Assembly (NCBI GenBank): GCA_002839185.1 | Contig: PGXO01000001.1 | Span: 340,549-404,548, forward strand | Length of the DNA stretch: 64,000 bases | From: Synergistetes bacterium HGW-Synergistetes-1 | GTDB lineage: Bacteria; Synergistota; Synergistia; Synergistales; Synergistaceae | Direction of reading: 5' to 3' | Part shown: positions 46,799-56,383 of the stretch, piece by piece | How the letters are laid out: every line of letters begins with the position of its first letter | Position numbering within the stretch: position 1 is the first letter of the stretch | Notes under the pieces: model-generated | The model's database searches: none | Seen by the model: only the letters and a program-made list of their open reading frames with translations | Told to the model about the DNA's origin: nothing | Program-made: the position numbers and the translations under genes

Positions 46799-47637
46799 CT
46801 AATTTTAGCCGCCTTTATCTGCTCTGCAAGATAATATGGGTCTGAAGTTAAATTTTCTATGCTTCCTGTTTTTTTCAATTCATATGAAAGGGAGAGGATG
46901 TCAGGGAGTATGAGGCCTTTAACGTTAATGTTGGACAGGATCTCCGATATCTCCAAAGGAGTACCGTATGCAGTGACCGCACCTTCAGAAATGATCAGTA
47001 TCCTGTCGCTGATATTCAATGCCAGTTCGAGGTCATGTGTTATGTGGATCACGCAAATCCCTTTTTCAGACATAGATCTTAATAGAAGAGTGAGCTCGCA
47101 CACACCTGTAAAATCAAGCCCTGCTGTAGGTTCATCAAGTACAAGGTAGCTGGGTTCTGATGCAAGTACAGAGGCAATTGCCACACGCCTTTTCTCTCCT
47201 CCAGAAAGCAGGAACGGGTTGGCTGAAGCAAAAGAGTTGTCCAGTCCTATAAGATCCATTGCCTCAAACACTCTTTCTTCAAGAGCATCACCCCTCTGTC
47301 CCCAGTTATGAGGCCCGAATGAGATCTCATCACGGACTGTTTCAGCAAATATCTGCTGTTCAGGGTACTGGAAAACGAGACCAACGCACTGACGGATTTT
47401 TTTGAGGTTGTCAGGATCGCTGTCTGTATTTAAACCATCAACTATCACTTCACCGGACTGGGGGACCAAAAGACCATTTAAATGCATAGCCAGTGTAGAT
47501 TTTCCACTGCCGGTATGACCGACAATCGAAAGGATCTCGCCCTTCTCTGCGATAAATGAGACATTTTGAAGGGCTTTTGCCTCAGTGGGCAGCCCAGGAT
47601 TATAGGTAAAACTTAGGTTTTTTACTGTAAGAGACAT
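46789..47637 (-). CDS. ecfA2: ECF transporter ATPase EcfA2
   Basis: One of the two ATP-binding subunits of the ECF module. It has 282 residues: Walker A GHTGSGKST, Q-loop FQYPEQQIF, signature LSGGEKRRVAIA, Walker B YLVLDEPTAGLD, switch His in ITHDLE. It overlaps ecfA1 by 16 bases and ecfT by ten. Confidence 0.94.
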   Translation of the reverse strand: MSLTVKNLSFTYNPGLPTEAKALQNVSFIAEKGEILSIVGHTGSGKSTLAMHLNGLLVPQSGEVIVDGLNTDSDPDNLKKIRQCVGLVFQYPEQQIFAETVRDEISFGPHNWGQRGDALEERVFEAMDLIGLDNSFASANPFLLSGGEKRRVAIASVLASEPSYLVLDEPTAGLDFTGVCELTLLLRSMSEKGICVIHITHDLELALNISDRILIISEGAVTAYGTPLEISEILSNINVKGLILPDILSLSYELKKTGSIENLTSDPYYLAEQIKAAKIRCR

Positions 47638-48458
47638 AGTTTTTTCCTTATCTCCCGAATGTCTGACCTCGTCGATCCGGGTATGATACCGCTCTTTACA
47701 AGCTCTTCTTTGAGCACAGCTACAGGTGGTTTTGCAAAACCCATATTCTTTAGTTCATTCTCCGATATGGATAAAAAATTCTCTGTTTTTCCCTGCCAGG
47801 ATATTTGACCATCTGTTACTACAACTGTCCTGTCTGAGTTAAGTATCTCGTCAAGCCTGTGCGTGACCTGCACGATCGTACTACCGGAACTATGTTCTCT
47901 TTTGATAAGGTCAAGGAAACTTTTTCTCGATGCAGGATCCAGCATAGACATCGCTTCATCCAGCAAAAGCGATCCGGGTCTTATCGCAATTACTCCGGCA
48001 AGCGCCAGTCTCTGTTTCTGACCCCCAGAGAGTGAAGATACGGCGTGTTTTCTTTTTTCCCAAAGTCCGACTCCAACAAGGGCGTCCTTTACTCTGATCA
48101 CGATCTCTTCAGATGGCAGCCCAAGATTTTCAGGTCCGAAAGCCGTGTCTTCTTCAACCACAGATGCGACTATCTGATCTTCTGGATTTTGGAATACTAT
48201 AGAAACTTTTGACCTTATCAACTCAACACTCTTTGTATCATTTGTGTTTATCCCGTCAATAAAACAACAGCCCTGCGATGGTAGCAGCAGGGCATTGAAC
48301 AATTTCAGCAAAGTAGATTTCCCCGACCCATTAGGTCCGAGGAGTGCGATCCACTCGCCGGCGCGGATTTCCAGATCTATGCCTTTAAGGACTTTTTTTT
48401 CAGTATCCGGATACTGGAACTCCGCGCCCTTGAGATAAAGGGTCGTACCTGAACTCAT
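47622..48458 (-). CDS. ecfA1: ECF transporter ATPase EcfA1
   Basis: The partner ATPase of the ECF module. It has 278 residues: Walker A GPNGSGKSTLLK, Q-loop FQNPEDQIV, signature LSGGQKQRLALAG, Walker B LLLDEAMSMLD, then VTHRLDE. Its ATG at 48458 is four bases after the rplQ stop with little ribosome site, which suggests coupling to rplQ. A longer upstream frame lies over rplQ and is rejected. Confidence 0.94.
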   Translation of the reverse strand: MSSGTTLYLKGAEFQYPDTEKKVLKGIDLEIRAGEWIALLGPNGSGKSTLLKLFNALLLPSQGCCFIDGINTNDTKSVELIRSKVSIVFQNPEDQIVASVVEEDTAFGPENLGLPSEEIVIRVKDALVGVGLWEKRKHAVSSLSGGQKQRLALAGVIAIRPGSLLLDEAMSMLDPASRKSFLDLIKREHSSGSTIVQVTHRLDEILNSDRTVVVTDGQISWQGKTENFLSISENELKNMGFAKPPVAVLKEELVKSGIIPGSTRSDIREIRKKLCLLQ

Positions 48459-48462
48459 TAAA

Positions 48463-48816
48463 TTATTCGACCAACTGTATAACCGCCATCTCGGAAGCAT
48501 CGCCGACACGGGCGCCAAGTTTTACGATCCTTGTATAGCCGCCGTTGCGGTCAGCATATTTGGGTCCAAGTTCATTGAAAAGCTTTGTTACAGCCTCTTT
48601 ATGCGGCAAGCGTGCCACGACAAGACGACGGTCGTTGATGTTGCCTGATTTAGCCTTTGTAATAAGCTTCTCGGCTACTCTGCGAACTTCCTTTGCCCTG
48701 GTCGTTGTAGTCACAATGCTGCCCTCAATGAAGAGACTGGCTGCCATATTGCCAAGCATGGCCCACCTATGGGAGCTGCAGCGTCCCAACCGCCTTGTTG
48801 TAACGCGGTGTCTCAT
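48463..48816 (-). CDS. rplQ: Ribosomal protein L17
   Basis: A large-subunit protein near the exit tunnel, 117 residues. The start MRHRVTTRRLGR, SHRWAMLGN and the ITTTRAKEVR-like segment are typical. Its ATG follows the rpoA stop directly with no gap. It is the last ribosomal gene of the cluster before the ECF genes. Confidence 0.97.
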   Translation of the reverse strand: MRHRVTTRRLGRCSSHRWAMLGNMAASLFIEGSIVTTTTRAKEVRRVAEKLITKAKSGNINDRRLVVARLPHKEAVTKLFNELGPKYADRNGGYTRIVKLGARVGDASEMAVIQLVE

Positions 48817-49878
48817 TTAATTTTCCTCCTTTTGTTTCTCTTCATTCGTTTCAGTGATATCGTCTAAAGGTGTACTGATGTCACCGCTTAGATTCAAATC
48901 GAATTTTGAAAGTTTCTCTTCTATTTCCCTGAGCGATATCTTGCCTAGGTTGCGTATCTTTAGAAGGTCTTCCCTTGTTCTTGAAACCAGTTCACCTATC
49001 ACATGAACTCCGCCGCGAAGAAGACAATTCTCACTGCGAACAGAAAGTTCAAGATCACGGACCGGCCTTGAGTATATTGAATTCTCACCCATTGGGAAGC
49101 CAGCCATTACAGGCTGTTTTTCGAAACCTGAGGCACCGGAAAGGACCTTTGTGTTTTCCTCGCCTTTGATTATCTCTTCAAGTGCGCTGCTGCCCGGACC
49201 TGCCAGTGAATCCACTATCGAAGAATAGTATCCCTTGAGGACCCTGCTGGCCTGAATAACAGCCGACTCAGGAGAAACTACTCCGTTCGTCCATATTTCA
49301 AGTGTAAGACTGTCATAGTCAGTTCTCTGCCCCATCCGCTTGTCCTGGATGTCATACTTTACTCTTTTTACAGGTGAATAAAGCGCATCTGTCTGAAGAG
49401 CGTCGACAGGCAAATAAGAGGCGCGGGGACGGTCTATCGGCACGTATCCTGTCCCTGTACCTACATAGAGGTCCATGATCAAAGTAGAGCCCTCTTCAAG
49501 TGTGCAAATATATGCATCAGGATCCGGGAACTCCACTTCGCTGTCCGGTTCAATATCTGCAGCTGTAATCGCTTTGGGGCCCTTTACTTCAAGCCTTAGT
49601 GTAGTTACAGCTGAAGAGTGACAGCGTACCGGTATATGTTTAAGGTTTACCAGAAGCTCAATGACATCCTCTTTTACACCTGGGACGGTACTGAACTCGT
49701 GGAGAACCCCCTCAATACGCACAGCAACAATAGCAGCACCACTGATAGAAGAGAGCAGGACTCTGCGAAGCGAGTTGCCGAGAGTTACCCCATAGCCAAT
49801 CTCTAATGGCTCAATGGTAATTTTGCCGTATGACGGGGTGGATTCCTGTACTATGATCTCATGGCGATCATGCTCCAT
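48817..49878 (-). CDS. rpoA: RNA polymerase alpha subunit
   Basis: The alpha dimer starts RNA polymerase assembly and contacts activators. It has 353 residues from the ATG at 49878; a GTG at 49890 is possible but overlaps the purine-rich site AAGGTGGGGGAG. The N-terminal domain (GYGVTLGNSLRRVLLSSI) and the DNA-binding C-terminal domain (LLRGGVHVIGELVSRTREDLLKIRNLG) are both present, plus a short charged tail. Confidence 0.97.
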   Translation of the reverse strand: MEHDRHEIIVQESTPSYGKITIEPLEIGYGVTLGNSLRRVLLSSISGAAIVAVRIEGVLHEFSTVPGVKEDVIELLVNLKHIPVRCHSSAVTTLRLEVKGPKAITAADIEPDSEVEFPDPDAYICTLEEGSTLIMDLYVGTGTGYVPIDRPRASYLPVDALQTDALYSPVKRVKYDIQDKRMGQRTDYDSLTLEIWTNGVVSPESAVIQASRVLKGYYSSIVDSLAGPGSSALEEIIKGEENTKVLSGASGFEKQPVMAGFPMGENSIYSRPVRDLELSVRSENCLLRGGVHVIGELVSRTREDLLKIRNLGKISLREIEEKLSKFDLNLSGDISTPLDDITETNEEKQKEEN

Positions 49879-49901
49879 ATTCTCCCCCACCTTTCGTTTC
49901 C

Positions 49902-50528
49902 CTAACGGGCATAGAATTCAACAACGAGCTGTTCGTTTACAGGTACTTCAATCTGCTCGCGAATTGGCACTGTCAGCACATTGCCGGTCATGGAATCAGA
50001 ATTGAAGGAGAGCCACGCAGGAATGCTGCGTACTGCCGCTGCTTCAGAATTTTCCTTTAAAAGGACAACATCTCTGCTTCCCTCAGCAACAGCTAAAACA
50101 TCTCCGGGTTTAAGAAGAGCACTGGGGATGTCGAGCTTGCGTCCATTAACCGTGAAATGTCCGTGAGCGACCAACTGCCTTGCCTGACTCCTGCTGACTC
50201 CAAAGCCAAGACGATAAACAATATTGTCTATGCGACGCTCAAGGAGCTGCAGGAAGTTATGCCCTGTCTGTCCTGCAAGCTTGGTTGCCTTTTCATAAAC
50301 TGCGCTGAACTGCGACTCGTTAAGTCCGTAAAAACGACGAAGTTTCTGTTTTTCTCTCAGACGGAGCCCATATTCGCTCATTTTGCCGCGGCGGGTACCA
50401 TGCTGACCCGGCCTTGAATTACGCTTTGTAAGACCGCATTTCTCTGTGTAACAGCGGTCTCCCTTTAAAAAGAGCTTCGTACCCTCTGCACGGCAAAGCC
50501 TGCAGACAGGTCCTGTGTATCTGCTCAT
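49902..50528 (-). CDS. rpsD: Ribosomal protein S4
   Basis: A 16S-binding assembly protein of 208 residues with an S4 RNA-binding domain (RRIDNIVYRLGFGVSRSQARQLVAHGHFTVNG). The N terminus carries cysteines (CRLCRAEG, CYTEKCG) of the zinc-binding C+ form. It lies in the alpha operon order S13-S11-S4-alpha-L17. Confidence 0.97.
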   Translation of the reverse strand: MSRYTGPVCRLCRAEGTKLFLKGDRCYTEKCGLTKRNSRPGQHGTRRGKMSEYGLRLREKQKLRRFYGLNESQFSAVYEKATKLAGQTGHNFLQLLERRIDNIVYRLGFGVSRSQARQLVAHGHFTVNGRKLDIPSALLKPGDVLAVAEGSRDVVLLKENSEAAAVRSIPAWLSFNSDSMTGNVLTVPIREQIEVPVNEQLVVEFYAR

Positions 50529-50553
50529 ACCAGTCTTTTACCTCCTTTGTAGC

Positions 50554-50946
50554 CTACACGCGGCGCCGCTTGGGCGGGCGGCAGCCATTGTGCGGGATAG
50601 GGGTCGCATCTTTGATCACATTGACCTGAAGGCCAGCAGCCTGAAGCGAACGGATCGCAGATTCACGGCCTGGTCCCGGACCCTTTACAATAACATCGAT
50701 CTCAACTACTCCGTTGTCCTGAGCAACTTTTGCTGCCTGAGATGCAGACATCTGAGCTGCATAAGGTGTAGATTTACGTGTGCCCTTAAAACCAACGTTA
50801 CCACCCGAAGCCCAGGAAAGTGCATTGCCCTGCTTATCTGTAAGCGTGACTATGGTGTTGTTGAATGTTGAAAAAATATGTGCAACGCCATAGCTTACAT
50901 TTTTTCTTTCTTTACGTTTACGACTACGCTGTACGCGTTTTGCCAC
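50554..50946 (-). CDS. rpsK: Ribosomal protein S11
   Basis: A 30S platform protein of 130 residues. ATFNNT-like segment [25 protein letters not shown], and the C-terminal [18 protein letters not shown] are diagnostic. Confidence 0.97.
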   Translation of the reverse strand: MAKRVQRSRKRKERKNVSYGVAHIFSTFNNTIVTLTDKQGNALSWASGGNVGFKGTRKSTPYAAQMSASQAAKVAQDNGVVEIDVIVKGPGPGRESAIRSLQAAGLQVNVIKDATPIPHNGCRPPKRRRV

Positions 50947-50971
50947 CTGTTGTTCCCTCCTTGGTCAAGCC

Positions 50972-51349
50972 TTATTTCGTGGCTTTTTTCTTGCCTGCCA
51001 CAGTCCTCTTGGGACCTTTGCGTGTACGGGCATTTGTCTTGGTCCTCTGACCGCGGACAGGAAGACCCTGACGATGTCTGAGGCCACGGTAGCAACCGAT
51101 ATCCATGAGACGCTTGATGTTCATTGCTATCTCACGGCGAAGGTCACCTTCAACCTTATGATTGTTTTCAAGCTCCGCACGCAGCTTCTGCTCTTCCTCT
51201 TCAGTAAGGTCTTTTACCCTCGTGTTTGGGTTGATGCCTGTAGTTGTGATTATCTGCTGTGCAACTGCCGGACCTACTCCGAAAATGTAGGTAAGGGCTA
51301 TCTCAATTCTCTTCTCACGCGGCAGGTCGACGCCGGCTATACGAGCCAT
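50972..51349 (-). CDS. rpsM: Ribosomal protein S13
   Basis: A 30S head protein of 125 residues that contacts the 50S subunit and P-site t[22 protein letters not shown], and the basic tail [18 protein letters not shown] are typical. It starts four bases after rpmJ. Confidence 0.97.
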   Translation of the reverse strand: MARIAGVDLPREKRIEIALTYIFGVGPAVAQQIITTTGINPNTRVKDLTEEEEQKLRAELENNHKVEGDLRREIAMNIKRLMDIGCYRGLRHRQGLPVRGQRTKTNARTRKGPKRTVAGKKKATK

Positions 51350-51353
51350 CCTG

Positions 51354-51479
51354 CTACCTCCTTGCTCCCTGGCGCTGTTTATGACGCGGATTCCTGCTGC
51401 AAATCACGCGTACAACACCATGGCGTTTGATTATCCTGCAATACTCACAAATTGTCTTTACTGACGGTCTTACTTTCAT
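51354..51479 (-). CDS. rpmJ: Ribosomal protein L36
   Basis: A 41-residue zinc-binding 50S protein. It begins [14 protein letters not shown], and the ligands Cys 11, Cys 14, Cys 27 and His 33 follow the C+ type. The usual end KQRQG is extended by Ala-Arg-Arg before the TAG stop. It lies between infA and rpsM as in most bacteria. Confidence 0.96.
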   Translation of the reverse strand: MKVRPSVKTICEYCRIIKRHGVVRVICSRNPRHKQRQGARR

Positions 51480-51543
51480 TAATGCAGACCTCCTTGAGAA
51501 ATACTGAAAATCCCTTTTCAGGAACTAAAACCAAAATTAATTT

Positions 51544-51762
51544 CTATTTGTATCTGTATGTGATCCGCCCGCGTGTAAGATCATAGGGCGAAAGCTGCAG
51601 CAATACACGATCTCCCGGAAGAATCCTTATAAAATGCATTCGCATTTTTCCAGAAACGTGAGCCAGTATCTTGTGGCCATTCTCCAGTTCTACCTGGAAC
51701 ATGGCGTTGGGCAGTGGCTCCACTACCTTGCCTTTTACTTCAATTACTTCTTCTTTGGCCAT
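51544..51762 (-). CDS. infA: Translation initiation factor IF-1
   Basis: A one-domain S1/OB-fold factor of 72 residues that blocks the A site during initiation. [32 protein letters not shown] and [11 protein letters not shown] are nearly invariant. It follows the KOW gene by nine bases. Confidence 0.97.
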   Translation of the reverse strand: MAKEEVIEVKGKVVEPLPNAMFQVELENGHKILAHVSGKMRMHFIRILPGDRVLLQLSPYDLTRGRITYRYK

Positions 51763-51771
51763 GCAGTAGCC

Positions 51772-52092
51772 TCAACCTCCCTGTCTCCAAGATGTGTCGC
51801 TGTTATCCAGAATCGCGGAAACCTTCTGTATCAACCAGCCGTTGTCCAGGGGTTTCCCGCCAGCAACACGCCCAGCCACATCTTCGAGATTCATTAGTGT
51901 CCTTTGAAGGTGTTTCACGTTCTTTTTTTTAGGCTTCTCGACAAAGTAGCTGCTGCCGTCAGCTATGAAGACCCGTGTCTCACTTTCAATTCCCACCACT
52001 ACGAAAAACTTTCCTTTGTTCTTTCCTCGGCGCACAAAGACCACATCGCCTGTTTCCAGAGCCCCTTCCTGTAAGTCAGGGGTCACTCCCAT
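51772..52092 (-). CDS. KOW-domain putative RNA-binding protein
   Basis: A basic protein of 106 residues with a KOW motif near the N terminus (GDVVFVRRGKNKGKFFVVVG), then FIADG and VEKPKKKNVKHL. Similar small KOW proteins stand between map and infA in many Clostridia, and resemble the archaeal/eukaryotic L14e group. The role is unknown; ribosome or rRNA binding is a fair guess from the context. The first ATG overlaps the map stop by ten bases. Confidence 0.8.
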   Translation of the reverse strand: MGVTPDLQEGALETGDVVFVRRGKNKGKFFVVVGIESETRVFIADGSSYFVEKPKKKNVKHLQRTLMNLEDVAGRVAGGKPLDNGWLIQKVSAILDNSDTSWRQGG

Positions 52093-52853
52093 GGCGTAAG
52101 TATCTCCACACCGTCAGCGGTAACAAGAAGACTGTGCTCAAAATGAGCGGCATCGCTGCCGTCAGCTGTGACTACAGTCCAGTTGTCAGAAAGGTTTTTC
52201 ACTTCTTCGGATCCTGACATGACCATCGGTTCAACACAGAAGGTCATTCCGGCCTTTAAAGTTATCCCGTTGCCGGGCTTTCCGTAATTGGGCACCTGTG
52301 GAGCTTCATGGAGTCTGCGTCCTATGCCGTGTCCGGCGTAATCTCTCACAAGACCAAAGCCTGATGGGATCACAAGGTTTTCAATAGCATATCCGATGTC
52401 TCCAAGCGTTGCACCGACTCTTACTTCGTTGACTCCCCTGTGCAGTGACTCAAGAGTGATGTCGAGCAGCCGCTGCCGATCTTCACTTATTTTGCCAACT
52501 GCAAAGGTACAGGCCGCATCTCCAAAAAAACCATTATAGGATGCTCCTGTGTCAATGCTGATGATATCGCCCTCCTGAAGCACTCTTTCTCTTGAAGGGA
52601 TCCCGTGCACTATCTCATCATTCACAGAGGCACAAATAGTACCGGGAAAAGGTGTGGATACCCATGGGACTTTGTAACCTTTGAACGCAGGTTTTGCATT
52701 CTCTTTTAAAACAAGAGCCTCCGCCGCCTGGTCCAGAGTATAGGTGTCAACACCCGGTTTGACCATGTCTTTCATAAGTCTAAGTATATCAGCGACAATA
52801 CGTCCGGCATGGCGCATCTTTGCAAGATCACGATCACTTTTGAAAGTAATCAT
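52083..52853 (-). CDS. map: Methionine aminopeptidase, type I
   Basis: It removes the initiator methionine from new proteins. It has 256 residues with the five metal ligands in place: SIDTGASYNGFFGDAA (two Asp), GHGIGRRLHE (His), VEPMV (Glu) and the final FEHSLLVT (Glu). It overlaps adk by four bases. Confidence 0.96.
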   Translation of the reverse strand: MITFKSDRDLAKMRHAGRIVADILRLMKDMVKPGVDTYTLDQAAEALVLKENAKPAFKGYKVPWVSTPFPGTICASVNDEIVHGIPSRERVLQEGDIISIDTGASYNGFFGDAACTFAVGKISEDRQRLLDITLESLHRGVNEVRVGATLGDIGYAIENLVIPSGFGLVRDYAGHGIGRRLHEAPQVPNYGKPGNGITLKAGMTFCVEPMVMSGSEEVKNLSDNWTVVTADGSDAAHFEHSLLVTADGVEILTPWE

Positions 52854-53503
52854 TTACCTGCACCCTTCATTTTTTCAAGAAGCTTCAGGACAACATCCTT
52901 TCCACCGGCTGCATCAACCGAAACAAGAACATCTTTGTTGCGGTAATAATCGATCAAAGGCGCGGTCTGTTCGTGGAAGACGGTAAGGCGGTTGCGAATA
53001 ACGCTTTCTTTGTCGTCATTGCGCTGAATTACATCTCCGCCGCACTTATCACAGACTCCTTCGACCTTTGCCGGTTTAAAGACTGTATTATAAATCTCAC
53101 CGCAAGATTTGCATACTCTTCTTGTGGTAAGCCTCTGCACAACGATCTCATCATCCACGTCAAGCTGAATGACTGCATCAAGTGAAATGCTGAGTTTTTC
53201 CAAAATTGAATCAAGTGCTTCAGCCTGAGGTCTGGTCCTCGGAAATCCATCAAGCAGGAATCCGTCCTTACAGTCAGGCTCAACCAGCCTTGACTCTACC
53301 ATGGCAACGATTACTGCGTCAGGGACAAGTTTTCCGGATTCCATATATCCCTTTGCATTTCTGCCAAGCTCGGTATCCGCTTTAACGTTGGCCCTGAGTA
53401 TGTCTCCGGTCGATATGTGGGCAATAGGATATTTCTGCCTGATGCTCTCAGCCTGAGTCCCTTTTCCTGAGCCGGGTGCTCCGATCAGTATGATCCGCAT
53501 CAC
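52850..53503 (-). CDS. adk: Adenylate kinase
   Basis: It balances AMP, ADP and ATP. It has 217 residues: P-loop GAPGSGKGT, LLDGFPRT, and a long LID domain with a Cys4 zinc site (CKSCG and CDKCGG), as in Gram-positive and thermophile forms. It starts 11 bases after secY. Confidence 0.97.
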   Translation of the reverse strand: MMRIILIGAPGSGKGTQAESIRQKYPIAHISTGDILRANVKADTELGRNAKGYMESGKLVPDAVIVAMVESRLVEPDCKDGFLLDGFPRTRPQAEALDSILEKLSISLDAVIQLDVDDEIVVQRLTTRRVCKSCGEIYNTVFKPAKVEGVCDKCGGDVIQRNDDKESVIRNRLTVFHEQTAPLIDYYRNKDVLVSVDAAGGKDVVLKLLEKMKGAGK

Positions 53504-53514
53504 ATACCTCCGAA

Positions 53515-54810
53515 TTAGAGTCTCAGAAGGCCGCCTGACTTACCTCCGCGGCGCTTCAGGATACCTTCATAATGACGCATTATAAGCTGTCCCTCTATCT
53601 GATGTACAGTATCAAGAGCAACACCAACCACGATTATTACGGCCGTTCCGCCAAAATAGAATGTGTTGATGTTCATGAGCCCTGTCATCATTGTTGGAAC
53701 TACAGCTACTACCGCAAGTGCGACCGCACCTCCGAGAGTAATACGTCCCATTACCTTCTCGATATAATCAGTTGTGGGTCTGCCTGGGCGTATGCCAAGG
53801 ATAAACCCGCCGTTTTTCTTCATGTTAGTCGATATATCTTCCGGCTTGAAAACTACCGCCGTATAGAAATATGAGAAGAAGATTATCATCGCAACATACA
53901 GGATAATGTAGATGGGACTGCTTGGGCTAAATGCGTTCTGTACGATCTGAGCAAAACTATGCTGGAAAAGACCAGCAATAGTATAGGGGAAAAGAAGTAC
54001 CGATGATGCAAAGATTATCGGTATTACCCCTGCTGTATTTACACGCAGAGGAATAAAGCTGCTCTGCCCTCCATACATTTTGTTGCCTACCATGCGCTTT
54101 GCATACTGCACAGGGAGACGGCGCTGACCCTCCTGGAGCATTACACATCCTGCAACTACGGCAACCATTACAGCAATTGCCATAAGTACTACGAGTATGT
54201 TCATTTCTCCAAGTCTTACCAGCGTAAAAGTTCTTATTATCGCTTCCGGTATCCTGACAACTATACCGGCAAAAATAAGAAGAGATATGCCGTTTCCTAT
54301 ACCGTGGTCCGACATGACTTCACCAAGCCACATAACAGCCACTGCGCCGGTAGTAAGCGTAACAGCAACAAGTGCTATGTCCATCCAGCTGCCTGTAAAT
54401 ATACCTAGATTCCTGAGCCAGCCTGTCATTCCGACTGCCTGAATAAGTGCGAAGGCGATAGTGCCGTAACGTGTGTACTGCACTACCTTCTTCCGCCCTT
54501 CTTCTCCCTCTTTCTGCATCTTTTCAATGCTTGGCACAACAACTGCCAGCAGCTGCATGACAATGCTTGCATTAATGTAGGGAGTCACACCCAGAGCAAA
54601 AATACTGAATCTGCTGAGTGCTCCTCCGGCAAAGAGGTCCAGGAAACCTAAAACGCCGCCCTGCTCAAAAAGCTTTCCAAGAGCAGCAGCATCGACACCC
54701 GGTGTCGGCATGTGTGCTCCAAGTCTGTAGACGAACAACGCGGCCAAAGTAAAGAGTATCCGCCGCTTGAGGTCAGGCAGTCTGAAGGCATCCCGGAAGG
54801 AATCTAACAC
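53515..54810 (-). CDS. secY: Protein translocase channel SecY
   Basis: The central pore of the Sec translocon: 431 residues and ten predicted membrane helices. MPTPGVD, the plug region after it, GIGNGISLLIFAGI and the cytosolic loop RRLPVQYAKR are conserved. It begins with GTG directly after the rplO stop, using GAGGTGAT inside rplO as ribosome site. Confidence 0.97.
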   Translation of the reverse strand: MLDSFRDAFRLPDLKRRILFTLAALFVYRLGAHMPTPGVDAAALGKLFEQGGVLGFLDLFAGGALSRFSIFALGVTPYINASIVMQLLAVVVPSIEKMQKEGEEGRKKVVQYTRYGTIAFALIQAVGMTGWLRNLGIFTGSWMDIALVAVTLTTGAVAVMWLGEVMSDHGIGNGISLLIFAGIVVRIPEAIIRTFTLVRLGEMNILVVLMAIAVMVAVVAGCVMLQEGQRRLPVQYAKRMVGNKMYGGQSSFIPLRVNTAGVIPIIFASSVLLFPYTIAGLFQHSFAQIVQNAFSPSSPIYIILYVAMIIFFSYFYTAVVFKPEDISTNMKKNGGFILGIRPGRPTTDYIEKVMGRITLGGAVALAVVAVVPTMMTGLMNINTFYFGGTAVIIVVGVALDTVHQIEGQLIMRHYEGILKRRGGKSGGLLRL

Positions 54811-55257
54811 TTAAATCACCTCGGCCTTTCCGCCGGCTGCTTCGATCTTGTTTGCAGCCGATGCGCTGTAGGCGTTAGCGTGCACTATAAGATTTTTAGA
54901 TAGTTCGCCGACACCGAGAATCTTTACTGGTTTGTCTGCACCGGATATAAGACGGAGAGCATAAAGGCCCTCTGCGGTAACTTCTGATCCGGCATCAAAA
55001 CGTTCTTCAAGATCCGCAACGTTGACTATTTCATATCTGACGGCAAAACGAAAATTACTAAATCCGCGTTTTGGGATACGGCGTGCAAGAGGCATCTGGC
55101 CGCCTTCAAAGTTGGCCTTTATCGATACACCTGCTCTTGCCTTCTGTCCTTTATGCCCTTTGCCCGCGGTTTTGCCCTTACCGCTGCCCAGGCCCTGACC
55201 AAGACGTTTCTTCTTTTTACGTGAACCCTCTGCGGGACACAGTTCATGAAGATTCAT
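54811..55257 (-). CDS. rplO: Ribosomal protein L15
   Basis: A late-assembly 50S protein of 148 residues. The glycine-rich basic N-terminal half (RLGQGLGSGKGKTAGKGHKGQ) and GGQMPLARRIPKRGF are diagnostic. Confidence 0.97.
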   Translation of the reverse strand: MNLHELCPAEGSRKKKKRLGQGLGSGKGKTAGKGHKGQKARAGVSIKANFEGGQMPLARRIPKRGFSNFRFAVRYEIVNVADLEERFDAGSEVTAEGLYALRLISGADKPVKILGVGELSKNLIVHANAYSASAANKIEAAGGKAEVI

Positions 55258-55269
55258 GTCAGTACCTCC

Positions 55270-55452
55270 CTATTCCTCTACAGTCCATTCCAACAGATGA
55301 GAGATCGAATTGACCATTCCCATGATCTGCGGAGAATCCTCGTGACAGACTGTATCATTCAGCCTGTGAAAGCCAAGTGCCTTGATGATCCTCTCCTGAC
55401 GGGGAGGGCGGCCAATTGTGCTTTTCTTCCACGTAATTGTTACTTTAGCCAT
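55270..55452 (-). CDS. rpmD: Ribosomal protein L30
   Basis: A small 50S protein of 60 residues: VTITWKKSTIGRPPRQERIIKALG followed by MGMVNSISHLL is the short bacterial form. It lies between S5 and L15 as usual. Confidence 0.96.
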   Translation of the reverse strand: MAKVTITWKKSTIGRPPRQERIIKALGFHRLNDTVCHEDSPQIMGMVNSISHLLEWTVEE

Positions 55453-55466
55453 TGTAGATCAACCTC

Positions 55467-55985
55467 CTACGCTTCCTTGCGGTCTTTGCCGCGCAGCCTG
55501 CGGATCTCTTCAGGAGTCCTAAGGTTTTTCACTGCAGACATTGTCGCATAGGAAACATTGATCGGGTTTGAAGTTCTTCCGATGACCTTAGTCAGTATGT
55601 CTTTGACTCCGCCGAGCTCCACTATCGCACGCACAGCTCCGCCGGCAATAACGCCAGTTCCCGGTGCTGCAGGGCGAAGAAGGACTTCTGCTGCTCCAAA
55701 CTTTCCGATAATAGGATGGGGGATAGTATGCCCAACCTTCTTAAGATCGATCATGTTCTTCTTAGCATGCTCGATACCCTTGCGCATAGCCTCAGAAATT
55801 TCCTTGGCTTTCCCTATGCCAAGACCTACCTGACTGACGCCGTCTCCTACAACCACAAGAACGCTGAAACGGAAACGTTTTCCGCCCTTTACGACCTTGC
55901 TTACCCTGTTGATCGAGACTATGCGTTCTGAAAGCTCAAGGCCTCTGCTGCTATAGGTTTTATTACTAGGTGTCTCTTTCGCCAC
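55467..55985 (-). CDS. rpsE: Ribosomal protein S5
   Basis: A 30S accuracy protein of 172 residues. [39 protein letters not shown] and [14 protein letters not shown] are conserved. Confidence 0.97.
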   Translation of the reverse strand: MAKETPSNKTYSSRGLELSERIVSINRVSKVVKGGKRFRFSVLVVVGDGVSQVGLGIGKAKEISEAMRKGIEHAKKNMIDLKKVGHTIPHPIIGKFGAAEVLLRPAAPGTGVIAGGAVRAIVELGGVKDILTKVIGRTSNPINVSYATMSAVKNLRTPEEIRRLRGKDRKEA

Positions 55986-56001
55986 GTTTCTCTGCCTCCT
56001 C

Positions 56002-56367
56002 CTAGAACTTCAGGCCGGCTTCGCGTGCCGCTTCTGCCAGGGCCTTGACTCTGCCATGATAGACATGTCCGCCGCGGTCAAAAACGACAGCAATGATTCC
56101 CTGGGCCAGAGCACGTTCAGCGATCAGCTTGCCGACTGCTTTTGCAGCTTCCTGATTTCCGGTGCCCTTCATCTCCTTGAATGCCTGCTCCATTGTTGAA
56201 GCTGACACAAGTGTTCTTCCCTTTGCATCATCGATCACCTGAGCATATATGTGCTTCAGACTTCCGAATACTGCAAGACGTGGACGCTCCACAGTGCCTG
56301 AGATAAGTTTCCTGAGGCGACGATGGCGGAGCTCCCGCATTTTATTGCGACTGCGATTACTGATCAA
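56002..56367 (-). CDS. rplR: Ribosomal protein L18
   Basis: A 5S rRNA-binding protein of 121 residues. [20 protein letters not shown] and the end [23 protein letters not shown] are typical. Confidence 0.97.
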   Translation of the reverse strand: MISNRSRNKMRELRHRRLRKLISGTVERPRLAVFGSLKHIYAQVIDDAKGRTLVSASTMEQAFKEMKGTGNQEAAKAVGKLIAERALAQGIIAVVFDRGGHVYHGRVKALAEAAREAGLKF

Positions 56368-56383
56368 CGTCCTTCACCTCGCC

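Noticed and set aside
48459..48518. N-terminal extension of EcfA1
   Set aside because: It lies over the 3' end of rplQ in another frame and adds residues not found in the family.
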